Shown piece by piece: positions 32,281 to 40,779 of a stretch of DNA of 63,166 nt. The notes beneath the pieces were generated by a model that was not told the origin of the DNA, did no database searches, and saw only the letters and a list, made by a program, of their open reading frames with translations. Position 1 is the stretch's first letter, and every line of letters starts with the position of its first letter. The stretch is from Paenibacillus allorhizosphaerae. Lineage in GTDB: Bacteria; Bacillota; Bacilli; Paenibacillales; NBRC-103111. A program made the position numbers and the translations under genes. The stretch is taken from contig NZ_CAJVCE010000030.1 in the NCBI RefSeq assembly GCF_910594985.1, positions 1 through 63,166 on the forward strand, given 5' to 3'.

Positions 32281-33807
32281 TCAACCTCCGCTTGCTTCCG
32301 GTTTCAACGGCTTCGCCGCGGATTTAACCCGCTCGCCGCTCATCATAAATACGAAGACGGCCGCAAGCAAGGCAGGAATTAACGCCCACATGAACGTTTG
32401 CGCGATCGACGACGACAGCGTATCCGTTATTTTGTTCAGCACGTCCGGAGGAATCATCGCCCGCTTCTCAGGCGACAGCATGTCGCGCGGATCGCCGAGC
32501 TTGCCGCCGGGCAGTTGACCACCGCCTGCGAACGATTCCGCGATGCCGCCGGCAAAGGCATTCCGCTGAATGATGCCGAATACGGTAATGCCGAGCGTCA
32601 TGCCAAACGAGCGAAGAAACGAGTTGGCCGATGTTGCCGCGCCGCGCTGCCGCATGTCGAAGTTGTGAATCGATGCCATGCTAAGCACCGAGAATGAGAA
32701 CCCGACGCCGAAGCCGGTCAAAATCATGTACAGCGTGAGCGTTATCCGCGACGTCTCCGGCGTTAACGTGCCGAGCAAGAATATGCCGAGAACAAAGCAG
32801 ACGACCGAAAAAATCATAATGTTTCGGAAGCTTGTTTTCGCCGAGAAAAAGCCGCCCGCTTGGCTGCCGACCACGGAACCGAGCATCATCGGCATCAAAA
32901 TAAGCCCCGAGTTGGTTGCCGATCCCCCGTAGACGCCCTGCACATAGATCGGAATGTAAATGGTGGCGACGATGTAGCTCGCGCCGTAGAATAGGGCCAC
33001 GGCATTGCTGGAAGCAAACAGCCGCTGTTTGAACATGGCGAACGAGATGATCGGTTCGCTTGCTTTCGTTTCCGCCACGAGGAACGCCACAAACAACGCG
33101 ACGAATGCGGCAAACAAACCGATAATGACAAGCGAGTTCCAAGCGTACTTCTGGCCGCCCAATTCCAGCGCGAACATCAGACAAACGACGGCCGCAACGA
33201 GGGTGGTCGCGCCGAACCAGTCGATATTTTGCTTCATATGCTTGAGCGACTCGTGATAAAAGGCGCCAATGAAAATAAGCGCAACGACGCCGATCGGAAG
33301 ATTAATGTAAAACACCCAGTTCCATCCGATGTATTCGGTAATATACGCGCCGAGCAGCGGCCCGAAAATGCTCGAAATCCCGAATACGGCGCCGAACAGT
33401 CCGCCCATCTTTCCGCGTTTTTCCGGCGGAAAAATATCGAACACGATCGTAAACGCAATCGGCATGAGCGCGCCTCCTCCGATCCCCTGGATCGCCCGGT
33501 AGATGCTGAGCTGAACGATGCTGTGCGCCGTACCGCAGAGCGCAGACCCGATTAGGAACAATACCATGCCAAAAATAAAAAACCGTTTGCGCCCGAACAT
33601 GTCGGACAATTTGCCGAAAATCGGCGTGCCGGCCATGACAGCCACCATGTAGGCGGAGGTGACCCAAACGAACTGCTCCATTCCGCCTAGCTCCGCCACA
33701 ATCGTTCCCATCGCCGTGGCAACGATCGTGTTATCCATAGCCGCCATCAGAATGCCGAGCAGCAGCCCGGCGATGACAAACCCGATCTTGCTTTCTTTTG
33801 CAATCAT
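32281..33807 (-). CDS. MFS multidrug efflux transporter (DHA2 type)
   Basis: A 508-residue pump with about 14 membrane segments. Motifs seen are MDNTIVATAMGTI in segment 1, GKLSDMFGRKR (motif A) and IFGPLLGAYI (motif C), typical of proton-driven drug antiporters of the EmrB/QacA group. GAGGAG precedes ATG 33807. It is the first gene of a two-gene operon with the PadR regulator. Substrates cannot be inferred. Confidence 0.9.
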   Translation of the reverse strand: MIAKESKIGFVIAGLLLGILMAAMDNTIVATAMGTIVAELGGMEQFVWVTSAYMVAVMAGTPIFGKLSDMFGRKRFFIFGMVLFLIGSALCGTAHSIVQLSIYRAIQGIGGGALMPIAFTIVFDIFPPEKRGKMGGLFGAVFGISSIFGPLLGAYITEYIGWNWVFYINLPIGVVALIFIGAFYHESLKHMKQNIDWFGATTLVAAVVCLMFALELGGQKYAWNSLVIIGLFAAFVALFVAFLVAETKASEPIISFAMFKQRLFASSNAVALFYGASYIVATIYIPIYVQGVYGGSATNSGLILMPMMLGSVVGSQAGGFFSAKTSFRNIMIFSVVCFVLGIFLLGTLTPETSRITLTLYMILTGFGVGFSFSVLSMASIHNFDMRQRGAATSANSFLRSFGMTLGITVFGIIQRNAFAGGIAESFAGGGQLPGGKLGDPRDMLSPEKRAMIPPDVLNKITDTLSSSIAQTFMWALIPALLAAVFVFMMSGERVKSAAKPLKPEASGG

Positions 33808-33850
33808 TCATGTGCTCCTCTATTCAAATTAGTCAATAATGGAAATTATT

Positions 33851-33868
33851 ATATTCAAATTTGAATAT
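33851..33868. promoter_or_regulatory. 18-bp perfect palindrome, candidate PadR operator
   Basis: ATATTCAAATTTGAATAT, 43 bases before the MFS start codon. A degraded copy (ATTCAAATTAGTCAAT) lies nearer the gene at about 33823-33838. Confidence 0.5.
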
Positions 33869-34051
33869 ATAATCAACCTATTTATGTAAAAATGCATAGT
33901 ACCGAATAACGCGAACATGAAGATAAGAAAATGAAAAAACAGTCCGGAGTGAGTATTTCTTGTTCCGCACTGTTTCATCCATTGCTTCCTGGTTGTTGAT
34001 GCACCGGCATTATTATGCCCACCGCATTGCCCGCGTTGCCTACCCCGTCTT

Positions 34052-35323
34052 CTACTCCCGCCGCAGCGCCGCAAGGCGTTTGTTTGACGCCATGTCCATC
34101 ATTCGTTCCCACATGCGATGCTCCATCGGCTCCGGCCGTTTCCCCGCATATGCCGTCAATGCATCGGCATCTTTGAGCAGATGCCCGGTCAAGATGCATA
34201 CCGCCGTCTCGTCCTTGTCAATGACTTGCTCCGCCACAAGCCGTTTCAGCCCCGCAACCGTCGCGGCGGACGCGGGCTCGCAGCCGATGCCCGAACGGTC
34301 GATAAGTTCTTTAGCCGCGAATATTTGCTCATCCGAGACGGCCACCGTCACTCCGTTCGTATACTCCAGCGTCTGCAGCGCCTTCCTCCAGCTTGGCGGG
34401 CTTCCGATGTTGAGCGCGCTGGCCCGCGTAGACGGATGCGGCTCCGGCGTAAGCGTCGGCTCTTTGGCCTCCACCATGCGATGGAACGGGCTCGCCCCTT
34501 CCGCTTGGACGATCGCCACTCGCGGCACGTTCTCGATCAGGCCGATGGACCGCAGCTCCTGCAGACCTTTGCCCAGCGCCGAAGCGTTGCTAAGTGCGCC
34601 CCCCGGAAGCACGATCCAGTCCGGCATCGACCATTGCAGCTGGTGGGCAATTTCAAATACAATGCTCTTCTGCCCCTCGATGCGCAGCGGATTTACGGAG
34701 TTGCATACATATAATCCGAATTCGTCCGCATGCTCCTCAAGAAAGCGCAATCCGTCGTCATACGTTCCGGGGAAACGGACCAGCTTCCCGCCATAGGCCA
34801 GCGTCTGCAGCACCTTCCCGTCCGCTACGCCCTCCTCGGGCACGAACACATACGATTCCTCTCCGCACCATGCCGCATACATGGCAAGCGACGAGGACGT
34901 ATTGCCGGTCGAGGAGCAGGCAAATCGCTGCATGCCCAGCGCGCGTCCATGAGAGACGGCGGCGGTCATGCCGTTATCTTTGAAAGATCCGCTCGGGTTC
35001 TCGCTCTGCGCTTTTAGCAAGACGCGGCGAATCCCGGCAAACTTGGCGGCCGCATCAACCTCATACAGCCCTGTGTTCCCTTCGTATCGGGTCACAATCG
35101 CTTCGGCCGGCAGCTCAGGGTGAATCAGTTCCTTGTAGCGCCAAACGCCGCTCGCATAAGGCGTCATCCGCTCCATAAGCCGCGCTTGGAACAGACGCTT
35201 CAGCAGATCGGCGTCAAGCTCCTTCCAATTTTGTTCAATTTGAAGCAAGCCGCCGCAGGTGCAGCGAATTCGCACCTTGTACAAATCCCACCGTTTGGCG
35301 CAGTCAATGCAAGTCATGTACAT
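34052..35323 (-). CDS. thrC: threonine synthase with N-terminal zinc ribbon
   Basis: PLP enzyme that converts O-phosphohomoserine to threonine. It is 423 residues. The N-terminus has a Cys pattern CIDC...CTCGG typical of the zinc-ribbon form. The PLP-binding Lys is in NPSGSFKDNG and the phosphate loop includes SSTGNTSSS. ATG 35323 has GAGGGG seven bases upstream; the longer frame to 35464 runs into the divergent promoter. It is not linked to hom or thrB here; instead it faces a LysR-type regulator, so it may be a second, specially controlled copy. A related PLP lyase cannot be fully excluded. Confidence 0.85.
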   Translation of the reverse strand: MYMTCIDCAKRWDLYKVRIRCTCGGLLQIEQNWKELDADLLKRLFQARLMERMTPYASGVWRYKELIHPELPAEAIVTRYEGNTGLYEVDAAAKFAGIRRVLLKAQSENPSGSFKDNGMTAAVSHGRALGMQRFACSSTGNTSSSLAMYAAWCGEESYVFVPEEGVADGKVLQTLAYGGKLVRFPGTYDDGLRFLEEHADEFGLYVCNSVNPLRIEGQKSIVFEIAHQLQWSMPDWIVLPGGALSNASALGKGLQELRSIGLIENVPRVAIVQAEGASPFHRMVEAKEPTLTPEPHPSTRASALNIGSPPSWRKALQTLEYTNGVTVAVSDEQIFAAKELIDRSGIGCEPASAATVAGLKRLVAEQVIDKDETAVCILTGHLLKDADALTAYAGKRPEPMEHRMWERMMDMASNKRLAALRRE

Positions 35324-35422
35324 CTCGAATCCCCTCACGTATCCCACATTGTATTGATTGTTCTTGTGAACTACAATAAAGGAAAGCTTCTCATAAATAA
35401 AATATAAGATTGCTAACAAATC

Positions 35423-35439
35423 ATAAATTAAATTTATGC
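35423..35439. promoter_or_regulatory. 17-bp palindrome in thrC-LysR intergenic region
   Basis: CATAAATT-A-AATTTATG is a perfect inverted repeat 30 bases before the LysR start. It contains the T-N11-A pattern of LysR-type sites. A related CATAAATAAAATATAAG lies about 30 bases away toward thrC. Confidence 0.45.
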
Positions 35440-35469
35440 TTTGAGCAAAAAGGAAAGGAGGCATAGGTT

Positions 35470-36372
35470 ATGAATCTTCATGCGCTGAGCATATTCCGTG
35501 CGGTTGCTCACTGCAGCAGCGTCACCCGCGCTTCTGAAGCGCTGCTCATCAGCCAGCCGGCGGTAACCGCCCAAATCCGCAATCTGGAAAAAGAACTCGG
35601 CCTCTCCCTTATCGCTCCGAAAGGCCGCGGCATTTTGCTTACGGAAGCCGGCGAATTGGTCGCCGCCCAAGCGGAGCGGCTGTTCTCGCTGGAGGCGGAG
35701 ATCGAGCGGCTGCTCGCCGATTACAAAGAAGGACGCACCGGCAAGCTGCGCATAGCCGCTACTTATTTGCCGGCCAACTTTTTGCTGCCCGCCTGGATCG
35801 CCGCTTTCAAATCGGCTTATCCCGATGTGCACGTTATATTGCATACGGCCAACACGCGTCAAGCGATGGAACGCCTCATTCGTTACGAAGCCGACCTTGC
35901 GGTGATCGGCGGAGGAGCCGAGCCCGAACCGGGCATTGCCCGGCGCCTCTTGTTTGAAGATCCGATGTGGTTCGTCGTTCCGTGCGGTCACCGGCTGGCT
36001 AACCGCGAGGCATCGTTTGCCGAAATTTTGCAGGAACCGTTCGTGATGCGGGAGGAAGGCAGCCGTACGCGCGAGATGCTGCTGGCCTTGTGCCGGACGG
36101 CCAACATGAAGCCGCCCGCCGCTGCGGTGGAATGGGACGGCATGAACGAAGCGGTAAGAGCGGTGAAGGCGGGGTACGGCGTCATTTTTGCCTCGGCCGC
36201 GGAAGTTCGGGAAGATGTGCAGCGGGGCGATGTCGCCCGCGTGATGGTGCGGGAGGTCGAAGCCGTCAATCCGATCGCCGTCTATACGCGTGAACTTGAA
36301 CCGCTATCTCGTCAGGCGGCGGAACTCATGAATGTGATCGATCATAGCCGAACATCACCAGGGAATGTATAA
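35470..36372 (+). CDS. LysR-family transcriptional regulator
   Basis: A 300-residue regulator. The N-terminal winged helix shows FRAVAHCSSVTRASEALLISQPAVTAQI and the rest is the periplasmic-binding-like effector domain (LRIAATYLPANFLLP, DLAVIGGG). AAGGAGG precedes ATG 35470. It is divergent from the threonine synthase gene by 146 bases, so it likely controls that gene and itself. The effector is unknown. Confidence 0.9.
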   Translation: MNLHALSIFRAVAHCSSVTRASEALLISQPAVTAQIRNLEKELGLSLIAPKGRGILLTEAGELVAAQAERLFSLEAEIERLLADYKEGRTGKLRIAATYLPANFLLPAWIAAFKSAYPDVHVILHTANTRQAMERLIRYEADLAVIGGGAEPEPGIARRLLFEDPMWFVVPCGHRLANREASFAEILQEPFVMREEGSRTREMLLALCRTANMKPPAAAVEWDGMNEAVRAVKAGYGVIFASAAEVREDVQRGDVARVMVREVEAVNPIAVYTRELEPLSRQAAELMNVIDHSRTSPGNV

Positions 36373-36448
36373 CGACTGTGAAGAAACTGCGCAGCCTATT
36401 ATTATTTTGCACCGGACTGTTCCGTTTGGCGCAAAGCGAAGAATGATA

Positions 36449-36477
36449 AGAGAGCCGTGTTACCAACACGGCTCTCT
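36449..36477. repeat. 13-bp-stem hairpin between convergent genes
   Basis: AGAGAGCCGTGTT and its exact complement flank ACC. There is no T tail on the plus strand. It could still act as a terminator or RNA-stabilising hairpin for LysR or for the convergent lipoprotein gene. Confidence 0.5.
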
Positions 36478-36551
36478 CACAATAACCGCCTTTAAGGACG
36501 GTTGCTTCAAAGGGATGTTACCAAGGAATAGACCGTTCACACTCAAAGGGT

Positions 36552-37874
36552 TTACTTCTTATCCAGCTCGCTGATTTTCTTATTGATTTCTTCCTCCGCC
36601 GTTCGAAGCGCGGTATTCATATCTTTCTTGCCAAGGACGAAATCGTCGTAATTTTTGTCCAGTATCGTGCGCGCGGTCGTATAATAATCGCTGAAGCGTG
36701 GAGCGAGAGCCGGCTTGCTTTTGAAAAACGCGGCGATATTTTTGCCTTTGGCATAATCGACATCGGCGGCAAACTGCTTCTGCAGCTCCGCGTTCACCAG
36801 CGGGCTCACTACGGGCCGTTTTTTCGCGGCAAGCATCTGCACCTCATCCGACGTAAGAACCTCCACCACTTTCATCGCCGCCTCTTTGTGCTTGCTCGTT
36901 TTGGTCGTTCCGATGACGGCAAAGTCGGTCATACCATATACGTTGGGACTTCCCTTATAGCTCGGGTATTGCACCATATCCCAATTCACGCCGTTGACCG
37001 ACGCTTCCTGAAGACGGTCGACGATATTGACCGTTGCAAGCATCGCGATATTTCGCTCTTTCATGAAGCGGACAATGCCGCCGCCATTTAGATCCGTTGT
37101 CTTTTTCGGAATGTTTCCGGGGATCGAGTACATGTCTTTGGCCAACTGAAACACCTTTTGCCATTGTTCATTGTTGACTTCGGCCTTATTTGTCTTTCCA
37201 TTCACAATGACCAGCGACAGCGGAAACGCCAATCGGGTCGCATGCTCCGGGTCCAGTCCGTAGTACTGTGTCCCGCCGTCAGTTCGGGTTACTTTTCTGG
37301 CGACATTGACCGTGTCCTCCCAGGTCATCCCGTCCTTCGGATACGCTACGCCGAATTTATCGAATACGTCCTTGTTGTAGTACAGCGCATTGGCCTGCCG
37401 GTAAAAAGGAAGTCCGTACATTTCTCCTTTATCCGAATATTGTTTAAGCGCTTCCATGAAGATTGGATCAAAGCGGGACAAATCCAATTTCTCTTGTTTG
37501 GCTAAAGGCGTGATATCTTCCAACAAGCCGACCTGAATCAAGTTGCCCAGATAGCCCTGAAACTCAAGATACAAGTCAAAGCTGGTGCCATTGGCGACCA
37601 AGTCTTGAATGCCCTTCCCCTTTTTTACGATGTTCACGGTAATATGAGGGTATTTCTTTTTCAGCGGTTCATGCAGCAGAAGTTTCCATAACTCGTCGGA
37701 CATGTCCTGGCCGGCGAACAAATTGAGAGTGACCGGTTCCGTATTCACCTTGGCCGCAGCGCCATCCGATGGCGCAGGCGCTTTCCCGCCGGCCGCCGGG
37801 TCCCCCTGGGAACAACCAAGCAGCGCCGACATTCCGATCAGTTGGGCAAGAAGCAGAACATTCAGCTTGCGCAT
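36552..37874 (-). CDS. extracellular solute-binding lipoprotein (sugar ABC type)
   Basis: Family 1 solute-binding protein of 440 residues, lipobox LLGC with Cys21. ATG 37874 has AAGGAGAG; the longer reading to 37946 runs into the GDPD gene. No permease genes adjoin. It follows the GDPD-like gene by 32 bases in one operon under a LacI-type regulator, so its ligand may be a glycerophosphodiester or the sugar part of one. It is paralogous to the lipoprotein at 16600-17931. Confidence 0.9.
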   Translation of the reverse strand: MRKLNVLLLAQLIGMSALLGCSQGDPAAGGKAPAPSDGAAAKVNTEPVTLNLFAGQDMSDELWKLLLHEPLKKKYPHITVNIVKKGKGIQDLVANGTSFDLYLEFQGYLGNLIQVGLLEDITPLAKQEKLDLSRFDPIFMEALKQYSDKGEMYGLPFYRQANALYYNKDVFDKFGVAYPKDGMTWEDTVNVARKVTRTDGGTQYYGLDPEHATRLAFPLSLVIVNGKTNKAEVNNEQWQKVFQLAKDMYSIPGNIPKKTTDLNGGGIVRFMKERNIAMLATVNIVDRLQEASVNGVNWDMVQYPSYKGSPNVYGMTDFAVIGTTKTSKHKEAAMKVVEVLTSDEVQMLAAKKRPVVSPLVNAELQKQFAADVDYAKGKNIAAFFKSKPALAPRFSDYYTTARTILDKNYDDFVLGKKDMNTALRTAEEEINKKISELDKK

Positions 37875-37906
37875 GTACAATCTCTCCTTCAAATTAATGT
37901 GCTGAA

Positions 37907-38758
37907 TCAGCGGGTTGAAACGACTTTTCTTTTTTGCAAATAACACGATAATTGCAGCGGCCAGTCTGTTTGAATAATGTCGGCTCCCATATCCATGAGC
38001 CGTCCCCAGCCTTCATCTTCGTTTTTCAATAAGGAAGTATCGTCGTCGTTGCCGAGTGTAAGCGTTGTCTTATCATTAAGTCGAATCGCGTTCAGCCAAA
38101 CCAAAATGTTCCTCTTTTTTAATTCCCGGACAACTTCCAAATTATAAAATTCGCTCTGCTCCGAGCCGATGATCACCTCTACGGCAACCGTATGAATATT
38201 GCGGCTGAGGACGCGGTGCAGCTCGCTTTCTTTTTTCACGATCGGGATATACATGACCGGCACTTCGTACTGTTCGAGCATTTCTAAGCATGCATCCGTT
38301 ACGGGACTTTTCAAAATGACTTGATCGAACATCGACAATTTCGCGAGCAATTCATATACATCGTCCCAGAAATTCCACGCCCGGTCCAGATTGATCAGGG
38401 TGTCGCCCTTAAAATGGGAAAGCACCGTTTCCAGCTTTTGAACCTTCTGTTTCACTTCGAACGAGTTGCGGTTCCGGTAACTCAACCGATCGATTTCTTC
38501 GGAAGCAAGCGTTTGGACATTATGTTTACTAAAAAACAACCTTTGCTCTTGCCCGTCATGAATCGTATATAGCTCCCCGTCCGTCGATTTCGAAGCGTCC
38601 ATCTCAATGATGTCCCCACCGTACTTGAGTGCGATTTCAAACGCCGGAATCGTATTCTCGATAATATTCCCCCCGCTGCATCCGCGATGCACCGCCACCA
38701 GCACGTCTTTGGCCGCTTTTCTTTCCTTTAGCTTTTTTGCAATTTCCGAGCGATCCAC
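37907..38758 (-). CDS. glycerophosphodiester phosphodiesterase-family protein
   Basis: A cytoplasmic GDPD protein of 283 residues with HRGCSGGNIIENTIPAF, DIIEMDASKSTDG and YTIHDG, so the catalytic His pair and acidic metal ligands are present. There is no signal peptide, unlike the exported GDPD at 5498. It is the first gene of an operon with a solute-binding lipoprotein. A TTGACA promoter with operator-like TTTAGTAAA repeats lies upstream. It probably hydrolyses an imported glycerophosphodiester; the substrate is inferred. Confidence 0.85.
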   Translation of the reverse strand: MDRSEIAKKLKERKAAKDVLVAVHRGCSGGNIIENTIPAFEIALKYGGDIIEMDASKSTDGELYTIHDGQEQRLFFSKHNVQTLASEEIDRLSYRNRNSFEVKQKVQKLETVLSHFKGDTLINLDRAWNFWDDVYELLAKLSMFDQVILKSPVTDACLEMLEQYEVPVMYIPIVKKESELHRVLSRNIHTVAVEVIIGSEQSEFYNLEVVRELKKRNILVWLNAIRLNDKTTLTLGNDDDTSLLKNEDEGWGRLMDMGADIIQTDWPLQLSCYLQKRKVVSTR

Positions 38759-38795
38759 ATCGTTTCCTCCTACAGTTCATCTATGTATTTCTACA

Positions 38796-38863
38796 TTTAG
38801 TTAATAATATTTTAGTAAATATGTCAATGATTTTGATGCTTTATAATTTTAATTTTTAGTAAA
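38796..38863. promoter_or_regulatory. TTTAGTAAA operator cluster of the GDPD operon
   Basis: TTTAGTTAA (38796-38804), TTTAGTAAA (38811-38819) and TTTAGTAAA (38855-38863). The middle copy lies between the -35 and -10 boxes. The same nonamer precedes the LacI gene at 40120-40128. Confidence 0.6.
38799..38827 (-). promoter_or_regulatory. promoter of the GDPD-lipoprotein operon
   Basis: On the minus strand TTGACA (complement of 38822-38827), a 17-base spacer and TTAACT (complement of 38799-38804); TATTAA with a 15-base spacer is the alternative -10. The spacer contains an operator copy. Confidence 0.55.
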
Positions 38864-39027
38864 TATACATTGAGTTATACCTTCCGAATAACAAAACCTT
38901 CCAGGATGTCCGGAAGGTCCTTTCGCGTGCTATTCCACACGTTCGCGCATGGGAGTGATGGTTATGGGATTCCAGCCGCTGTTACTGAAGCCACTTTTCC
39001 TCCGTCTGAAATTTATAATCCGATCAT

Positions 39028-39056
39028 TCAAAAAAGCCCTCCAACGGCGAGGGCTC
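39028..39056 (-). terminator. terminator of the LacI-family gene
   Basis: On the minus strand AGCCCTC-GCCGTTG-GAGGGCT is followed by six T. Confidence 0.85.
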
Positions 39057-39074
39057 TCCAAACATATCACTATT

Positions 39075-40097
39075 TTACTTCGCAGCGCTGCTGTGTCTAA
39101 CGGTCAGTCCGGTAGGAATCGTGACTTTATAAGGAATTTCTCTCCCTTTCGTTCGGCTCAGCAGCAATTGAATGCCCGCTCTTCCCATCTCTTCCGTATA
39201 AATTTTCACCGAGCTTAACGGGCAGCTTGCATACTGGGCCAATTCCGTATCGTCGAACGATACTAACGCTACTTGCGACGGCACTTTGATATCGAAATCC
39301 TGAAGCGCTTTTAACGCCCCTACGGCCATCGGGTCGCACGCGATAACGAACGCTTCCGGCAGATGCCCGGATTCAATCGCCGCTTTCATCAATCGATACC
39401 CGTCGGACATCGTATACTCGCCTAAAAATACATGCTGTTCATTATACCGCCCACGCTCGCCCATCAGTCGCTTGTACGATCTATACCTTTTATCGTCCGT
39501 TACGATCGTCTCGCCGACACTCACATATTCCTTGGAAGATCCGCCAATAAATCCGATATCATGGTAACCGCGGGCCGTCAAATGCTCCAGTACCGCTTCC
39601 ATCGCTTTTTCGAGGTCCACCGTAACCGAATCGTACACGTTCTCATTCGGCGAATAATCGATATAGACGATGTTGCTGGAACCTTTATTGACGATTTCGA
39701 CCGCATCGGGATGAACTTTCCCCACGACGACGATTCCCATGAAATCCGCTTTGATATCTTGTTGAAACAACGCGTTAAAGGTATAGGTTGCGGTGGATAA
39801 CCCTTGATCGGCGCATTCCTTTTCAATCCCATTGCGGATCGAAATAAAGTAAGGATTGTTCATCTCGTCTTCAATCTGGCATAAAAAGATCGCTACTTTA
39901 TCGGCCGTCTTTTTCTTTTTTCCCGCGGTACCGGCATTTTTTCTTTCCCGTTTCACATATTGGTGCTCGCGTGCTATATTTATAATATTTCTTCTGGTTT
40001 CCTCCGTAACGGCCAGCGTGTAATCGTCATTTAATACTCGGGATACGGTGGCTTGCGAGACGTTGGCTAATTCCGATATTTGTTTTATCGTTATCAC
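39075..40097 (-). CDS. LacI-family transcriptional regulator
   Basis: A 340-residue repressor. The helix-turn-helix and hinge (TIKQISELANVSQATVSRVLNDD) are at the very N-terminus, followed by the sugar-binding type effector domain (GIVVVGKVH, GFIGGSS, FVIACDPMAVGALKAL). The start is GTG 40097 with TAGGAG six bases upstream. A 19-residue Lys/Arg-rich linker (about residues 47-66) separates the two domains and is unusual. It probably represses the GDPD-lipoprotein operon and itself through TTTAGTAAA sites. Confidence 0.9.
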   Translation of the reverse strand: MITIKQISELANVSQATVSRVLNDDYTLAVTEETRRNIINIAREHQYVKRERKNAGTAGKKKKTADKVAIFLCQIEDEMNNPYFISIRNGIEKECADQGLSTATYTFNALFQQDIKADFMGIVVVGKVHPDAVEIVNKGSSNIVYIDYSPNENVYDSVTVDLEKAMEAVLEHLTARGYHDIGFIGGSSKEYVSVGETIVTDDKRYRSYKRLMGERGRYNEQHVFLGEYTMSDGYRLMKAAIESGHLPEAFVIACDPMAVGALKALQDFDIKVPSQVALVSFDDTELAQYASCPLSSVKIYTEEMGRAGIQLLLSRTKGREIPYKVTIPTGLTVRHSSAAK

Positions 40098-40119
40098 GTA
40101 TACTCCTACTATCCATATA

Positions 40120-40128
40120 TTTAGTAAA
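40120..40128. promoter_or_regulatory. TTTAGTAAA site upstream of the LacI gene
   Basis: The nonamer found in the GDPD promoter recurs 23 bases before the LacI start codon, suggesting autoregulation. Confidence 0.5.
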
Positions 40129-40199
40129 CTTATTATATCAATCTGCCGTTTCGCTTTCAATATGAAGGCATCATCAACACTTTGCCAAGGAGGCCGCCT

Positions 40200-40712
40200 A
40201 TGCTGATACGGGTATTGAATCCGGAGGATGCGGAGGTTTATCGGACGTTACGGTTACGCTCTTTGAAAGAACATCCCCATGCGTTCCTCACAACCTACGA
40301 TATGGAGAAGGAACGACCGCTGGAAGTAACGAAACAGAGACTGCAGGCAACCGCAGACCAGTTTACGCTAGGCTGCTTTACAAGCGAGAATGAACTGGCC
40401 GGAATGGTTACGTTCGTCCGTGAAACCCATCCGAAGCTGAAGCATAAAGGAAATATTTATGCGATGTATGTCGCTCCCAAATATCGCGGGAATAAAGCGG
40501 GCTCCGCGATGCTCCGCGAACTGATAGAGCGAGCAGGCCGCTGCGACGGGCTGGAGCAGCTCAATTTAACCGTCATGTCGGACAACGCCGCCGCGAAACG
40601 GCTGTACGAATCGATCGGATTTGAGGTGTACGGGACCGAGCGGCACGCGCTGCAGCTGGACGGACGGTATTGGGACGAAGATTTGATGGCCTTGAAACTG
40701 CGTGCGCACTAA
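40200..40712 (+). CDS. GNAT-family N-acetyltransferase
   Basis: Acetyl-CoA-dependent acetyltransferase of 170 residues. Motif A is IYAMYVAPKYRGNKAGSAML (Q/RxxGxG/A type) and motif B is NAAAKRLYESIGFEVYGTER. AAGGAGG lies six bases before ATG 40200. The substrate is unknown; the gene is monocistronic, between the LacI gene and the phosphonate genes. Confidence 0.88.
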   Translation: MLIRVLNPEDAEVYRTLRLRSLKEHPHAFLTTYDMEKERPLEVTKQRLQATADQFTLGCFTSENELAGMVTFVRETHPKLKHKGNIYAMYVAPKYRGNKAGSAMLRELIERAGRCDGLEQLNLTVMSDNAAAKRLYESIGFEVYGTERHALQLDGRYWDEDLMALKLRAH

Positions 40713-40730
40713 AAGCGATTCCATACAAAG

Positions 40731-40772
40731 ACAGCCTGCTCCCTTCGTTTTGCGACGAAAGGAACAGGCTGT
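40731..40772. terminator. hairpin between convergent GNAT and phnE genes
   Basis: ACAGCCTG (40731-40738) pairs with CAGGCTGT (40765-40772), with an inner CCTTTCGT-type stem. The T tails are short. Confidence 0.55.
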
Positions 40773-40779
40773 TGCTTTC

